In this document: positions 8,264 to 16,194 of the stretch, piece by piece
How the letters are laid out: each line of letters begins with the position of its first letter
How positions within the stretch are numbered: position 1 is the stretch's first letter
Origin: Flavobacterium sharifuzzamanii
GTDB taxonomy: Bacteria; Bacteroidota; Bacteroidia; Flavobacteriales; Flavobacteriaceae
NCBI RefSeq assembly: GCF_003254585.1
Contig: NZ_QJGZ01000037.1
Coordinates: 310,001 to 374,000, forward strand
Length of the DNA: 64,000 bases
Direction: 5' to 3'
Notes under the pieces: generated by a model
What the model was told of the DNA's origin: nothing
The model's database searches: none
The model's input: the letters and a program-made list of their open reading frames with translations, nothing else
Translations under genes and position numbers: made by a program

Positions 8264-10882
8264 TTAAAATTTAAAATTATAAGAAACCCCAGGAACGATT
8301 CCAAAAATAGAAAGCCTTCTGGTTTCATTTGCTCCCGTATCTTCATTGGTTGTAAAACTCATCGAAGCCGCATTTTTTCTGTTGTAAATATTATAAAGGC
8401 TAAATACCCAATAGCTTTGCCATCCTTTCTTTTTGTCTGGTTTTGGCGTGTACGTTGCCGCCACATCTAAGTGATGGAAAAGGGGCAAACGGTTTTCATT
8501 TCGCAAAGAATAATTCGGAATATGAATGCCTCCCATTTCATAATATCCATTAGCATACGTTACCGGCTGGCCTGATTGCAGGGTGAAATTTCCATTAAAT
8601 GACCATTTTGGGTTTAATTCATAGCTTCCCACAATACTCAAATTATGCAATTTGTCATATCCAGATAAATACCAGTCACCATTTGCAATTCCTGGTTCTT
8701 CAGGAGTTCTTCCAGGCGTTTTTTGTTCAGCTCTAGATAAAGTATACGAAATCCATCCTGTAAAAACGCCAGTATTTTTTCTGAATAACAACTCCATTCC
8801 ATACGATCTGGCTTTTCCGTTTAGAATAACCTGTTCAATGTTGTTGTTAGCCAAAATATCAGCGCCGTCAATATAATCAATACGATTTTGAACATTTTTA
8901 TAAAATAATTCTGTTTCTAATGAATAATCTCCGTCTTTGAAATTTCTAAAGTATCCCATCGCGTACTGATCCAAAAGTTGAGGTTTTGTAAAAGGCCCGC
9001 TTGGTGTCCAGATGCTCATTGGCAGTGGAGACTGTGTGTTTGATAAAATATGAATGTACTGCGCCATTCTGTTGTAGCTCGCTTTTATAGAAGTTTCGTC
9101 GTTAAAAGCATAAGATAAGGCAGCTCGAGGTTCAAAATTATTAAACTTACTGATGGTTTTTCCTTTTCCGTACGAAATGCTTCCGTTTGGTGTTCCTTCT
9201 TCATAAATTTTGTACAACGGATTATATACTACCGCTTGGCCATTTTCGTAAGTGCTGATGGTTTCATCTCCTAAACGATAAAACATGCTGTAACGAAGTC
9301 CGTAACGGAAATTCAGTTTCTCAGTAATCTGATTTTCAAAATCAACAAACGCAGAAGCTTCTAGAGCATATTTCTTATCCAATTGCATATAATTAAACTG
9401 AGAATCTGGAGAAGTCGGTTTTACAACTCCAGGATTGAAATTGTAATACAAACCATCAATTCCGTAATTGATTTTAAACTTCTCAGATTGCTGCAAATTC
9501 CAATTGTATTTCAATCCGTAACTCGCAATATTACTATCCCATTTAAAACTTTCAATAGGAATTTCTAGATTAAATCTGTAATCACTGTAGAAAGTAGATA
9601 AATTGCTGTTTAAGCGATCAGAAAATTTATGTTTCCAGCTCAAAATACCCATTGTGCTTCCGTAAGTACTTCCAAAACGATCACTAATATCAAATAAATC
9701 ATTTCCGAAGTAACCTGAAAAAGACAATGTGTTTTTGGCATTGAAACGATAATTTAGTTTAGCATTCAAATCATAAAACATGGCCGAGTTTTTATTGTCG
9801 GCCAGTTTCATAAACAAATGCGCATACGAAGCTCGTCCTGAAAGGATGAACGAACCTTTTTCTTTTTGCAACGGACCTTGAACTAAAAGTCGGCTTGAGA
9901 TAATTCCGATTCCTCCGTTTACTTTATATTCTTCAAAATCTCCCGTTTGTTGCGTAACATCAAGAACAGAAGAAACACGTCCTCCAAATTTTGACGGAAT
10001 TCCCCCTTTATATAAATCTAAACCATTGACAATATCGGCATTGAAAATAGAAAAGAACCCAAACATGTGTGAATCTGCATAAACAGGTGCGCCATCCAAA
10101 AGAATCAAATTCTGATCGGCAGCACCACCGCGGACATTAAATCCTGAAGAAGCTTCTCCAGCATTGGTAACTCCCGGCAAAGTCAAAATTGACTTTAACG
10201 GATCAGGCTCTCCCATTGCAACAGGAATTCTTTTGATTTCCTGCATCGTAAGCTTGTTAACACTCATTTGAGTGGTTTTAATATCAATTGCTTTATTGTT
10301 CATTACGATAACTTCTCCCAATTGCTGACTGTCAGAATCTACGTTGAAGTTAACCTTGGTATCGTCTGAAATAGATACGCGTTTTTCTTCATTTTTAAAT
10401 CCAACATAACTCACCTGTACAGTATAATTTCCGTGAGGGACATCGATACTATATTTTCCGTTCGCATCTGTTACAACGCCTGTTTCCAATTCCTTAATAT
10501 AAATATTGGCTCCAATAACAGGCTGTCTTTCGTCATCATAAACGTGACCGGTCAGCTTGCTTTTTTTTTTGGCTGGTTTCGGAGTTTGAGATTTCTGCTT
10601 CACAAAAATATTATTGCCAACTATAGAAAATTGTACAATAGAAGTTTGGTTTAATTCCGTAATTAGCTTGCTGATTTCAACATTCTTATAAGTATTTTTC
10701 TGTGTAAAGTACTTTTTATTGGTGTCGATCTGATCTGTAAAGGCAAATTTAAAATTGGTTTGGCTTTCAATCTGTTTGAAAAATTCTTTTAAAGTTACAT
10801 TTTGATCTACAGTTACTGTAACACTCTGTGCAGACATACATAAACTGAATAAAAAAAAGCACGCTGAAATTATATGCTTCAT
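8264..10882 (-). CDS. TonB-dependent receptor with STN and carboxypeptidase-regulatory domains (FecA-like transducer)
   Basis: 872 residues. Signal peptide MKHIISACFFLFSLCMSAQS, then an STN/secretin-like signalling domain (about 20-95, VDQNVTLKEFFKQIESQTNF), a carboxypeptidase-regulatory beta-sandwich (about 108-190, LTGHVYDDERQPVIGANIYI), a plug (about 210-320, SGFNVRGGAADQNLILLDGA) and a 22-strand barrel ending in GVSYNFKF. The STN domain is the part that contacts an anti-sigma factor in trans-envelope signalling, consistent with the fecR and sigma genes directly upstream. The imported ligand cannot be read from the sequence; DUF4249 partners suggest a non-glycan or unusual substrate. Confidence 0.92.
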   Translation of the reverse strand: MKHIISACFFLFSLCMSAQSVTVTVDQNVTLKEFFKQIESQTNFKFAFTDQIDTNKKYFTQKNTYKNVEISKLITELNQTSIVQFSIVGNNIFVKQKSQTPKPAKKKSKLTGHVYDDERQPVIGANIYIKELETGVVTDANGKYSIDVPHGNYTVQVSYVGFKNEEKRVSISDDTKVNFNVDSDSQQLGEVIVMNNKAIDIKTTQMSVNKLTMQEIKRIPVAMGEPDPLKSILTLPGVTNAGEASSGFNVRGGAADQNLILLDGAPVYADSHMFGFFSIFNADIVNGLDLYKGGIPSKFGGRVSSVLDVTQQTGDFEEYKVNGGIGIISSRLLVQGPLQKEKGSFILSGRASYAHLFMKLADNKNSAMFYDLNAKLNYRFNAKNTLSFSGYFGNDLFDISDRFGSTYGSTMGILSWKHKFSDRLNSNLSTFYSDYRFNLEIPIESFKWDSNIASYGLKYNWNLQQSEKFKINYGIDGLYYNFNPGVVKPTSPDSQFNYMQLDKKYALEASAFVDFENQITEKLNFRYGLRYSMFYRLGDETISTYENGQAVVYNPLYKIYEEGTPNGSISYGKGKTISKFNNFEPRAALSYAFNDETSIKASYNRMAQYIHILSNTQSPLPMSIWTPSGPFTKPQLLDQYAMGYFRNFKDGDYSLETELFYKNVQNRIDYIDGADILANNNIEQVILNGKARSYGMELLFRKNTGVFTGWISYTLSRAEQKTPGRTPEEPGIANGDWYLSGYDKLHNLSIVGSYELNPKWSFNGNFTLQSGQPVTYANGYYEMGGIHIPNYSLRNENRLPLFHHLDVAATYTPKPDKKKGWQSYWVFSLYNIYNRKNAASMSFTTNEDTGANETRRLSIFGIVPGVSYNFKF

Positions 10883-10944
10883 GAAATTTCGTATTTTTGA
10901 ATATTATTAAATGGAATAACCTCGTGTTATCCTGAAAAATTAGG

Positions 10945-10973
10945 AGGATGTGTAGTTTCGCGGCTTACATCCT
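10945..10973 (-). other. stem-loop between anti-sigma and receptor genes
   Basis: On the minus strand, AGGATGT and ACATCCT form a 7-bp stem with a loop of about 15 nt in the 100-bp gap between the anti-sigma and receptor genes. The tract CCTAATTTTTC follows it. It could be an attenuator or mRNA-processing site that sets receptor levels separately from the regulators; this is inference. Confidence 0.35.
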
Positions 10974-10982
10974 TTCTTGTTT

Positions 10983-11825
10983 TTATTGAAAAGTGATCTG
11001 TTTTAAATCTTCATTTATTTCAAAGTTTAGGTTATACATTTCGGATAGTAATTGTACAATTATTTTTAAATCTTCTCTTTTATTGATTCGGATAGTGATT
11101 TTCTGATCAAGATTTTCTTTCGGAATATTTACTTTGTAACCGTAGTTTTCTTCAATATATTGACTGATAACAGACAGTTTTTCGTTGTCAAAATCTACAA
11201 ATCGGCTGAATTCTGTTATTGAAGCAGTTTGGTTTCCGTAGGTGAATTTATCACCCGGTTTCAAAATCCATTTTTGGCTTTGTCCTTTTACATTCATCTG
11301 AACACTTCCTTCAAAAAGCTCAACAGTCACTTGTTCGTTTTCAGTTTCCTTAACTGTAAAAGATGTTCCTAAAACAGTTGTTGTGGTTTCGTCACAAAAA
11401 ACCTGAAAAGGATGCTGTTTGTCTTTTTTTACATTAAAATAAGCTTCTCCCTCAATTTCAATTTTTCTGTTTAAAGCGAAATTGCTTCCAAAAGAGATTT
11501 TAGAATTTGGACTCAGTTCAATTTTTGAACTGTCTGGCAAGACAACATATTTTATTGCAGAGGTTGTGTTTTCAATTACATTTTCAGCTAGAACTACATT
11601 TTCATTTGTAGATTCGTTATTGAAATAAATTCCGGTTCCAATAAGTGCAAAAAGTAAAACCGAAGCTGCTGCATAAAGATGCCACGGCTTAAATTTTCTT
11701 TTTTTCTCTGAAAATGTTTTAGCATGAAATTGTTCCCACGACGCTTCTTTTTCGCTGTCGGAATGAGATAGGGGAGACTCTTCCCATAACTTTTTAAATT
11801 CCTCGTCAAATTTCTCCTTATCCAT
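10983..11825 (-). CDS. FecR-family anti-sigma factor
   Basis: 280 residues starting MDKEKFDEEFKKLWEESPLS; I chose the ATG at 11825 because the longer frame runs into the upstream gene. The cytoplasmic N-terminal region (about 1-45, including WEQFHAKTFSEKK) precedes one transmembrane helix (HLYAAASVLLFALIGTGIYF). The periplasmic FecR domain has the typical VVLPDSSKIELSPNSKISF and GEAYFNVKKDKQHPFQV blocks, and a DUF4974-type C-terminus (LSVISQYIEENYGYKVNIP). It would hold the sigma factor until the STN domain of the receptor signals ligand binding. Confidence 0.92.
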   Translation of the reverse strand: MDKEKFDEEFKKLWEESPLSHSDSEKEASWEQFHAKTFSEKKRKFKPWHLYAAASVLLFALIGTGIYFNNESTNENVVLAENVIENTTSAIKYVVLPDSSKIELSPNSKISFGSNFALNRKIEIEGEAYFNVKKDKQHPFQVFCDETTTTVLGTSFTVKETENEQVTVELFEGSVQMNVKGQSQKWILKPGDKFTYGNQTASITEFSRFVDFDNEKLSVISQYIEENYGYKVNIPKENLDQKITIRINKREDLKIIVQLLSEMYNLNFEINEDLKQITFQ

Positions 11826-11835
11826 CTTTTCTAAC

Positions 11836-12045
11836 TTAAATAATTTGACAATGAAATCCTTGTTTATTAAAAACGCCGTAAACCATTTCTTTGATATCAC
11901 GGTTAGTTTCTATTTTAAGAATGTTTTCGCGTCCCTGGCGATCAAAATTTATGATACAATCAGAAATGATAAACTGCAATTGAGCCACAAGTAAACTTGC
12001 GTCTTTTTTTGTTTTTACATTAGTTTTATACGCTTCGATATGCAT
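11836..12045 (-). CDS. small protein, possible HMA-like (ferredoxin-fold) domain without metal cysteines
   Basis: 69 residues, MHIEAYKTNVKTKKDASLLV onward. The longer frame (to 12150) overlaps the sigma gene, so the ATG at 12045 is preferred. The pattern beta-alpha-beta (EAYKTNV, then ASLLVAQLQFIIS, then CIINFDRQGRENILKIETN) and alpha-beta (IKEMVYGVFNKQGFHCQII) matches a heavy-metal-associated or ACT-like fold. There is no CxxC metal motif, though single cysteines occur near 36 and 66. It sits 46 bp after the sigma gene and 10 bp before fecR, an insertion between two genes that are normally adjacent. A role in modulating the sigma/anti-sigma pair is possible but unproven. Confidence 0.65.
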   Translation of the reverse strand: MHIEAYKTNVKTKKDASLLVAQLQFIISDCIINFDRQGRENILKIETNRDIKEMVYGVFNKQGFHCQII

Positions 12046-12091
12046 TTTTAGTTCTTGTTTTTTAGTATAACAAACGAGAACTAAAAAGTTC

Positions 12092-12613
12092 CTAATGGTT
12101 TTCGATTTTTTTTTTAATAAATTTACTAGCGAGATAAATATGATTGGCAATGGTCTTTTCAGAAAGATCCGTTATTTCTGCAATCTCCTTATAGCTAAGG
12201 TTTTCCAGTTTGTGTAAAGTGAATATTTTTTGCTGCTGTTCTGGAAGCTGATTAATGAAGTTTTGAAGTTTTTCTTGTCTTTCTTCAAAAATTCCAGAGT
12301 CAGTTTCTTCATCCAGCATCTCAACTTGAGAAGGGTCAAGTTGTATTATTTTATTTTCTCTGTTAACGTGATTGATGATAATGTTTTTGCAGATAACAAA
12401 TATCTGTTTGTCAAACAAAACATCTTCATTAAGCAGTTCTCTTTTATTGTATAGTCTTATGAAAGTCTCCTGAACAAAATCTTCGGGAGTAAATACAGAA
12501 GAATTGAATCGTTTGGCAATATTTATAAGTTTGTCGTAATAGCTGAAGTAAACTTCTTTAAAAGCTGCTTCATTGCCTTTTTTTAAACTTAAAATAAATT
12601 TTTTATTGTCCAT
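12092..12613 (-). CDS. ECF-type RNA polymerase sigma factor (FecI-like)
   Basis: 173 residues, of normal ECF length. Region 2 spans about 10-80 (FKEVYFSYYDKLINIAKRF, then EDFVQETFIRLYNKRELL) and binds core polymerase and the -10 DNA. Region 4 (LPEQQQKIFTLHKLENLSYK, then IAEITDLSEKTIANHI) is the helix-turn-helix that reads the -35. It heads an operon of sigma, small protein, FecR, TonB receptor and DUF4249 lipoprotein. By analogy with FecIRA it would activate this operon when the receptor is occupied. I do not see a clear housekeeping-type promoter upstream; TACTTTCG near 12617-12624 is one base off. Confidence 0.93.
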   Translation of the reverse strand: MDNKKFILSLKKGNEAAFKEVYFSYYDKLINIAKRFNSSVFTPEDFVQETFIRLYNKRELLNEDVLFDKQIFVICKNIIINHVNRENKIIQLDPSQVEMLDEETDSGIFEERQEKLQNFINQLPEQQQKIFTLHKLENLSYKEIAEITDLSEKTIANHIYLASKFIKKKIENH

Positions 12614-12775
12614 AACGAAAGTATCGTGCTAGCTTCCTAGTTCTAAACTCTTTAGAGTCAATATTATTGTATTCAGGAATTGAGTAATCTCAAATGAAAA
12701 TGTAATAAGTTACAAAGAACCGTAATTTAATTCAAGATTTGACGCTTTTGTAGATTAAATGTTACAATTTATTTC

Positions 12776-12811
12776 AAATAAAAAACCCTTAAACAGAAAT
12801 GTTAAGGGTTC
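12776..12811 (-). terminator. terminator after the GNAT gene
   Basis: Stem AACCCTTAA / TTAAGGGTT with a 9-nt loop, T-run on the minus strand. An almost identical hairpin follows the tRNA remnant at 16096-16130. Confidence 0.85.
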
Positions 12812-12838
12812 TACTTTTTTTATTTTGGTTCTACTAAT

Positions 12839-13321
12839 CTAAAAATTAATGTTTAGCATCATTTGAATGTCTACTCTGTCATAAGAAGAAGATATGCCTG
12901 TTATTTCTTTAAAACCTAATTTTTCATACAATTTAATAGCAGGTTTCAGTTTAGTATTGCTTTCTAGATAAATTTTAGAAGCGCCTTTATCTGTTGCCCA
13001 TTTTATTGCGGATTGAGCTAGTAATAATCCGACACCTTTTCCTTGTGCTTTTGGATTTACAGCCATTTTAGCCAATTCGTAATCATACTCTTTTCCGTCA
13101 CTTTTAATTAAAGCGCAGACTCCTAAAACTTCATCGTTTAAAATTGCAGAAAAAATTTCTCCACCTTTATTTATAATATAATCTTCGGCATGATCTAACG
13201 TTTTCACATCATTAGGTTCAACCACAAAATAATTTGAAATCCATTCTATGTTTAAATCCTTAAAGCTTTTTTTATACTCGGGTTTATAAGTTACTATTTC
13301 TACTTGCTCTTTATTTTTCAT
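12839..13321 (-). CDS. GNAT-family N-acetyltransferase
   Basis: 160 residues with a clear GNAT core. YELAKMAVNPKAQGKGVGLL contains the acetyl-CoA pyrophosphate loop (A-Q-G-K-G-V-G), followed by LLAQSAIKWATDKGASKIYL and then the C-terminal LKPAIKLYEKLGFKEI (the common 'A-x-x-x-Y-x-x-x-G-F' block). It would acetylate a small molecule or protein amine. It lies 6 bp after the MocR-type regulator on the same strand, so it is in the same operon and could act on a compound controlled by that regulator. Confidence 0.88.
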   Translation of the reverse strand: MKNKEQVEIVTYKPEYKKSFKDLNIEWISNYFVVEPNDVKTLDHAEDYIINKGGEIFSAILNDEVLGVCALIKSDGKEYDYELAKMAVNPKAQGKGVGLLLAQSAIKWATDKGASKIYLESNTKLKPAIKLYEKLGFKEITGISSSYDRVDIQMMLNINF

Positions 13322-13327
13322 AATACA

Positions 13328-14746
13328 TTAAATACTGTTTTTTATTATTCTGCCCAATTTTTCTAAATCAGACTCCACGCGCTCATTCCATTCCAATGCA
13401 TAATTCAGTCGCATGCAATTGTTGTATTGATTGTACTGGGAAAAAATTCTTCCAGGCGCGAAATTGATTTTCTGGTTTAAGGCAGTATTGAATAATTCTG
13501 TTGTTGATATTCTTTCATCTAGTTCTAGCCATAGCATAAAACCGCCTTTTGGCTGTGCAATTTTGGTGTTGTCCGGAAAGTAAGCTTCGACAGCACGATT
13601 CATCTGTAGATAATTGGCATAAAGCTTATTTCTGAATGTTCTTAAATGATGATCATAACGTCCGTGCTCTAAGAAATCTGTAATAACATCTGAATACAAT
13701 GAAGAATTGCAAACCGTCTGAACCAATTTCTGACGAATAATTTTATCCTTAAATTTTCCCGGAGCAATCCATCCAACTCGATATCCAGGTGCAAGTGTTT
13801 TCGAAACCGATCCGAGCCATAAAACCAAACCAGCTTCATCATAAAATTTACAGGGTTTTGGACGTTCTGAGCCAAAGTAAACATTACCATAAATATCATC
13901 TTCAATTAGTGGAACGTTATATTGCGTGATCAATTTAACCAACTCTTTTTTGTTATCGTCAGGCATTTGAAATCCCATTGGATTATTGAAATTGGTAATA
14001 AAACAGCAGGCTTTAATTTCGGGAAGAACTTTTTTCAAAGCCTCAAGGTCTAATCCGAACAAAGGATGTGTCGGAATTTCAACTGCTTTTAAACCTAATT
14101 CTTTTATTGCCTGAAGTATTCCAAAATAAGCTGGGCTTTCAACCGCAACACTATCACCAGGAGATGTTACTGCCATAAGTGCGTTGTAAATCGCATGCAT
14201 TGCGCCAGAAGTAATGACAATATCATCTTCGGTAATTTTTCCTTCCATCACCAGTGCCCATTTTGCAATAGCACGACGAAGACTTTCAGGCCCTTGAACA
14301 GGCTCGTAAGCAGTTCCTGCATCGTCTCTGTTACGAACAGCATTGATAATTCCTTTATTTAGTTTTGCGATGGGCAGGAAATTTTTCCCAGGTATACCAA
14401 GTGCAAATTGAGTTACATCGACTTGTTTGATGGTGTTAAAAACTTTATCAATAAGCTCTTCGGGAGTATTTTCTGTTTCCTTATTGTCTATGCTCGCAAT
14501 TGTTGGAAGTGCTGTTGTACGCTGAGAACTTTTACTCACATAATATCCCGTTTTTGGACGCGACTCTATTAGTGAACGGCTTTCCAATTCTAGATAAGCC
14601 TGTTTAATAGTGTTCAAACTTACATTATACAATTTTTGTGCACTTCGTACAGAAGGCAATTTGTCGCCAAGTGCTAAAGTCTCATTGTGAATCTGATCTT
14701 CAATGATTTTTGCAAGTTTCAAGTATAATGTTTCTCGATTTTTCAT
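13328..14746 (-). CDS. MocR-type regulator: GntR winged helix fused to a class I aminotransferase
   Basis: 472 residues. A GntR-type winged helix (about 1-72, GDKLPSVRSAQKLYNVSLNT, then IKQAYLELESRSLIESRPKT) is fused to a fold-type I aminotransferase domain (about 105-470). SVSKTLAPG places the pyridoxal-phosphate lysine at about 316, and EDDIYGN (about 282-288) carries cofactor contacts. MocR proteins use PLP or an aminoacyl-PLP adduct as effector and bind paired direct repeats; PdxR and GabR are known examples. A pair of 11-bp direct repeats lies upstream of the operon at 15171-15211. The effector pathway is unknown; no pdx gene is nearby. Confidence 0.92.
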   Translation of the reverse strand: MKNRETLYLKLAKIIEDQIHNETLALGDKLPSVRSAQKLYNVSLNTIKQAYLELESRSLIESRPKTGYYVSKSSQRTTALPTIASIDNKETENTPEELIDKVFNTIKQVDVTQFALGIPGKNFLPIAKLNKGIINAVRNRDDAGTAYEPVQGPESLRRAIAKWALVMEGKITEDDIVITSGAMHAIYNALMAVTSPGDSVAVESPAYFGILQAIKELGLKAVEIPTHPLFGLDLEALKKVLPEIKACCFITNFNNPMGFQMPDDNKKELVKLITQYNVPLIEDDIYGNVYFGSERPKPCKFYDEAGLVLWLGSVSKTLAPGYRVGWIAPGKFKDKIIRQKLVQTVCNSSLYSDVITDFLEHGRYDHHLRTFRNKLYANYLQMNRAVEAYFPDNTKIAQPKGGFMLWLELDERISTTELFNTALNQKINFAPGRIFSQYNQYNNCMRLNYALEWNERVESDLEKLGRIIKNSI

Positions 14747-14766
14747 TTTTGCTTTTTCTTAAGCGT

Positions 14767-15135
14767 TTAAAAAGACAGACAATGAATAAACTGATCTGTG
14801 CTTTGTCTGAGTTGTGCGGCATTATTGAAATTGGCGCTATTTTTCTTCTTCAGGAAATTTTTGATATAATTGTTAAATAGTGCTTTATCTTCATTTGTTA
14901 AACTGCCGTCATCATAAATTCTAAATTCTATTTCGTTGTTTTGATTTAAAATTAAACTGGCAAACGAATTTATTTTATTGTTTTTTTCGCAGAGAAGAAA
15001 AGGGATTCCAAAAAGCATTTTGTCTTCCGCTTTCTCACACATATTTTGAATGAAGATGTTTTGCAAAACTTCCATATCAAATACATAAACTTCTCTAAAA
15101 TTTATTTTTTTCTGAGTAACTGCTTTAGATTCCAT
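14767..15135 (-). CDS. hypothetical protein, first gene of the MocR operon
   Basis: 122 residues from the ATG at 15135 (MESKAVTQKKINFREVYVFD). A longer frame reaches 15279, but it would cross the promoter and a hairpin and is unlikely. The protein is soluble with no recognised motif; a beta-rich centre (NEIEFRIYDDGSLTNEDKAL) is followed by a basic helix and a Cys near the end. It is 20 bp ahead of the MocR gene and immediately downstream of the proposed MocR operator, so its product is the best clue to what the regulator senses. Function unknown. Confidence 0.65.
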   Translation of the reverse strand: MESKAVTQKKINFREVYVFDMEVLQNIFIQNMCEKAEDKMLFGIPFLLCEKNNKINSFASLILNQNNEIEFRIYDDGSLTNEDKALFNNYIKNFLKKKNSANFNNAAQLRQSTDQFIHCLSF

Positions 15136-15147
15136 ATCTTTTTTTAG

Positions 15148-15211
15148 CAAAATTATTGCTATCGCAGATTTGGGTACAGATACAGAAAATACTTTTTTTA
15201 TGGGTACAGAT
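15148..15211 (-). promoter_or_regulatory. promoter with paired direct-repeat operator (candidate MocR site)
   Basis: On the minus strand TAATTTTG (15148-15155) matches the -7 consensus and lies 12 bp upstream of the ATG at 15135. Two identical 11-mers TGGGTACAGAT (plus-strand 15171-15181 and 15201-15211) repeat with a 30-bp period, about three helical turns. The near copy overlaps where the -33 element would be. Direct repeats in this position are the known mode of binding of MocR regulators, which supports autoregulation of this operon. Confidence 0.6.
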
Positions 15212-15251
15212 AAAATTACGGTTTTTTGAGAAGAGAAGGAAATAATTATAA

Positions 15252-15288
15252 AAAGAAAGTCCTTGAATTTTTTATTCAAGGACTTTTG
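15252..15288. terminator. hairpin terminator, stem AAAGTCCTTGAA
   Basis: AAAGTCCTTGAA / TTCAAGGACTTT flanks a T-rich loop, with T-rich sequence on both sides. It terminates the 15326-15583 gene and insulates the MocR operon promoter. Confidence 0.85.
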
Positions 15289-15325
15289 TATTCTTTTTAT
15301 TATGTTGAAAGGAAAAAGAAAACGA

Positions 15326-15583
15326 TTATTGGTTTTCTTTTTCTAAATCTGCAGCAGAGATCTGATCTAATATATTAGTTTGATTTGGCGAAATGTAGTT
15401 TTTGTTTTCGGTCACCTGTTCTTTTTTAAAAAGAAGGTCGAGTGCATTGTAAAGCTTTAATAAAACATCTTTGTCTTCTTTGGCAATATCCAAAGCAGTA
15501 TTGAAATTAAAAACATAATTATTCGAATTGCGTACTTCGACTTTGATTGTTTTAGATGTGATCTTAAATTTTACTATGTCCAT
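15326..15583 (-). CDS. hypothetical protein
   Basis: 85 residues, MDIVKFKITSKTIKVEVRNS onward. The pattern suggests two beta strands, a helix rich in acidic and basic residues (ALDIAKEDKDVLLKLYNALD), and a polar tail. No signal peptide or membrane segment, and no family that I recognise. It is followed by its own terminator and preceded by the ACT-domain gene 71 bp upstream, so it could be on the same transcript. Typical low-complexity tail (QISAADLEKENQ). Confidence 0.6.
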   Translation of the reverse strand: MDIVKFKITSKTIKVEVRNSNNYVFNFNTALDIAKEDKDVLLKLYNALDLLFKKEQVTENKNYISPNQTNILDQISAADLEKENQ

Positions 15584-15654
15584 GTGTTATAAAGTTACCT
15601 CTGCAAAATAACTATTTTAATAGCAGTTTTCATGGTTATTTTTAGATTTTTTAA

Positions 15655-16065
15655 TTACAAAGATTTTTTATTGTCTTCTTTTAATTTAAGCAGAACATTC
15701 ATTGCTTTTAGAGCGTCTTTTTCATCAACAAAAATATGGTCGTGTAAATATGCTGCAACTACATTACAGCTGATATTGGCATTTCCTAAAGCTTGAGAAA
15801 ATGCTGCAGTTAAACCTACAGCAGCTAAAGAAGAATGAACTTCGAGAGTAATCCAAGAAGCAATATAAGAGAAACTAAGATTAAGTTCTTCTGCAAAGCG
15901 TTTTTCTAATACTAAAGTGATTCCTTCTTTTTCTTTAAATAGAAATAAAATTTTAGAAAAAGGAATATGATCTAGTGAATCTACTTTTGTAAAAACATAT
16001 TTTCCGCCATTAAGAACAGGATTAAGATTCTCCAAAATAGTGCTCAAATTTATTTCTCCTTCCAT
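15655..16065 (-). CDS. ACT domain-containing protein
   Basis: 136 residues. The N-terminal half (about 1-65, KYVFTKVDSLDHIPFSKILF, then FKEKEGITLVLEKRFAEEL) matches the small domain that precedes ACT in the DUF2241/ACT family. The C-terminal half (ITLEVHSSLAAVGLTAAFSQ, then GNANISCNVVAAYLHDHIFV, then KDALKAMNVLLKL) has the beta-alpha-beta-beta-alpha-beta ACT layout. ACT domains bind amino acids and act as allosteric sensors; here the domain stands alone with no enzyme attached. Its partner enzyme is unknown. The start ATG at 16065 leaves a short leader. Confidence 0.8.
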   Translation of the reverse strand: MEGEINLSTILENLNPVLNGGKYVFTKVDSLDHIPFSKILFLFKEKEGITLVLEKRFAEELNLSFSYIASWITLEVHSSLAAVGLTAAFSQALGNANISCNVVAAYLHDHIFVDEKDALKAMNVLLKLKEDNKKSL

Positions 16066-16095
16066 AAAATGAGGTTTGTTTTTTATTTAAATATA

Positions 16096-16130
16096 ATAAA
16101 AAACCCTTAAACATTTCTGTTTAAGGGTTT
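16096..16130 (-). terminator. terminator downstream of the tRNA remnant
   Basis: 13-bp stem AAACCCTTAAACA / TGTTTAAGGGTTT with a 4-nt loop and a T-run on the minus strand. It lies just 3' of the partial tRNA and nearly repeats the hairpin at 12776-12811. Confidence 0.85.
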
Positions 16131-16140
16131 TACCTTCTAG

Positions 16141-16194
16141 TAGCGAGGACGGGAGTTGAACCCGTGTCCGCGTTGGCGGATAAGAATCCTGCTA
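16141..16194 (-). pseudogene. partial tRNA (3' half) remnant
   Basis: The first 26 bp (16141-16166) are identical to the acceptor and T-arm end of the intact tRNA-Met at 16513. GAATCCTGC at about 16183-16191 again matches its anticodon-stem side. Between them lies TCCGC-CAAC-GCGGA, a hairpin absent from the intact gene. There is no D arm or 5' acceptor strand: the remnant ends exactly at the stop codon of the GIY-YIG gene. Trailing sequence TTTTACCTT(C/G)TAG is also shared by both copies, so this is a duplication product. Confidence 0.7.

Noticed and set aside
8075..8470. Plus-strand frame opposite the receptor and DUF4249 genes
   Set aside because: Shadow of two real genes on the other strand; no promoter and no recognisable protein.
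11836..12150. 104-residue version of the small gene between sigma and fecR
   Set aside because: The extra 35 residues overlap the end of the sigma gene in another frame; the internal ATG at 12045 gives a compact fold.
14767..15279. N-terminal extension of the 122-residue gene to 15279
   Set aside because: The added residues cover the promoter, the paired operator and a terminator hairpin; the ATG at 15135 avoids all of them.
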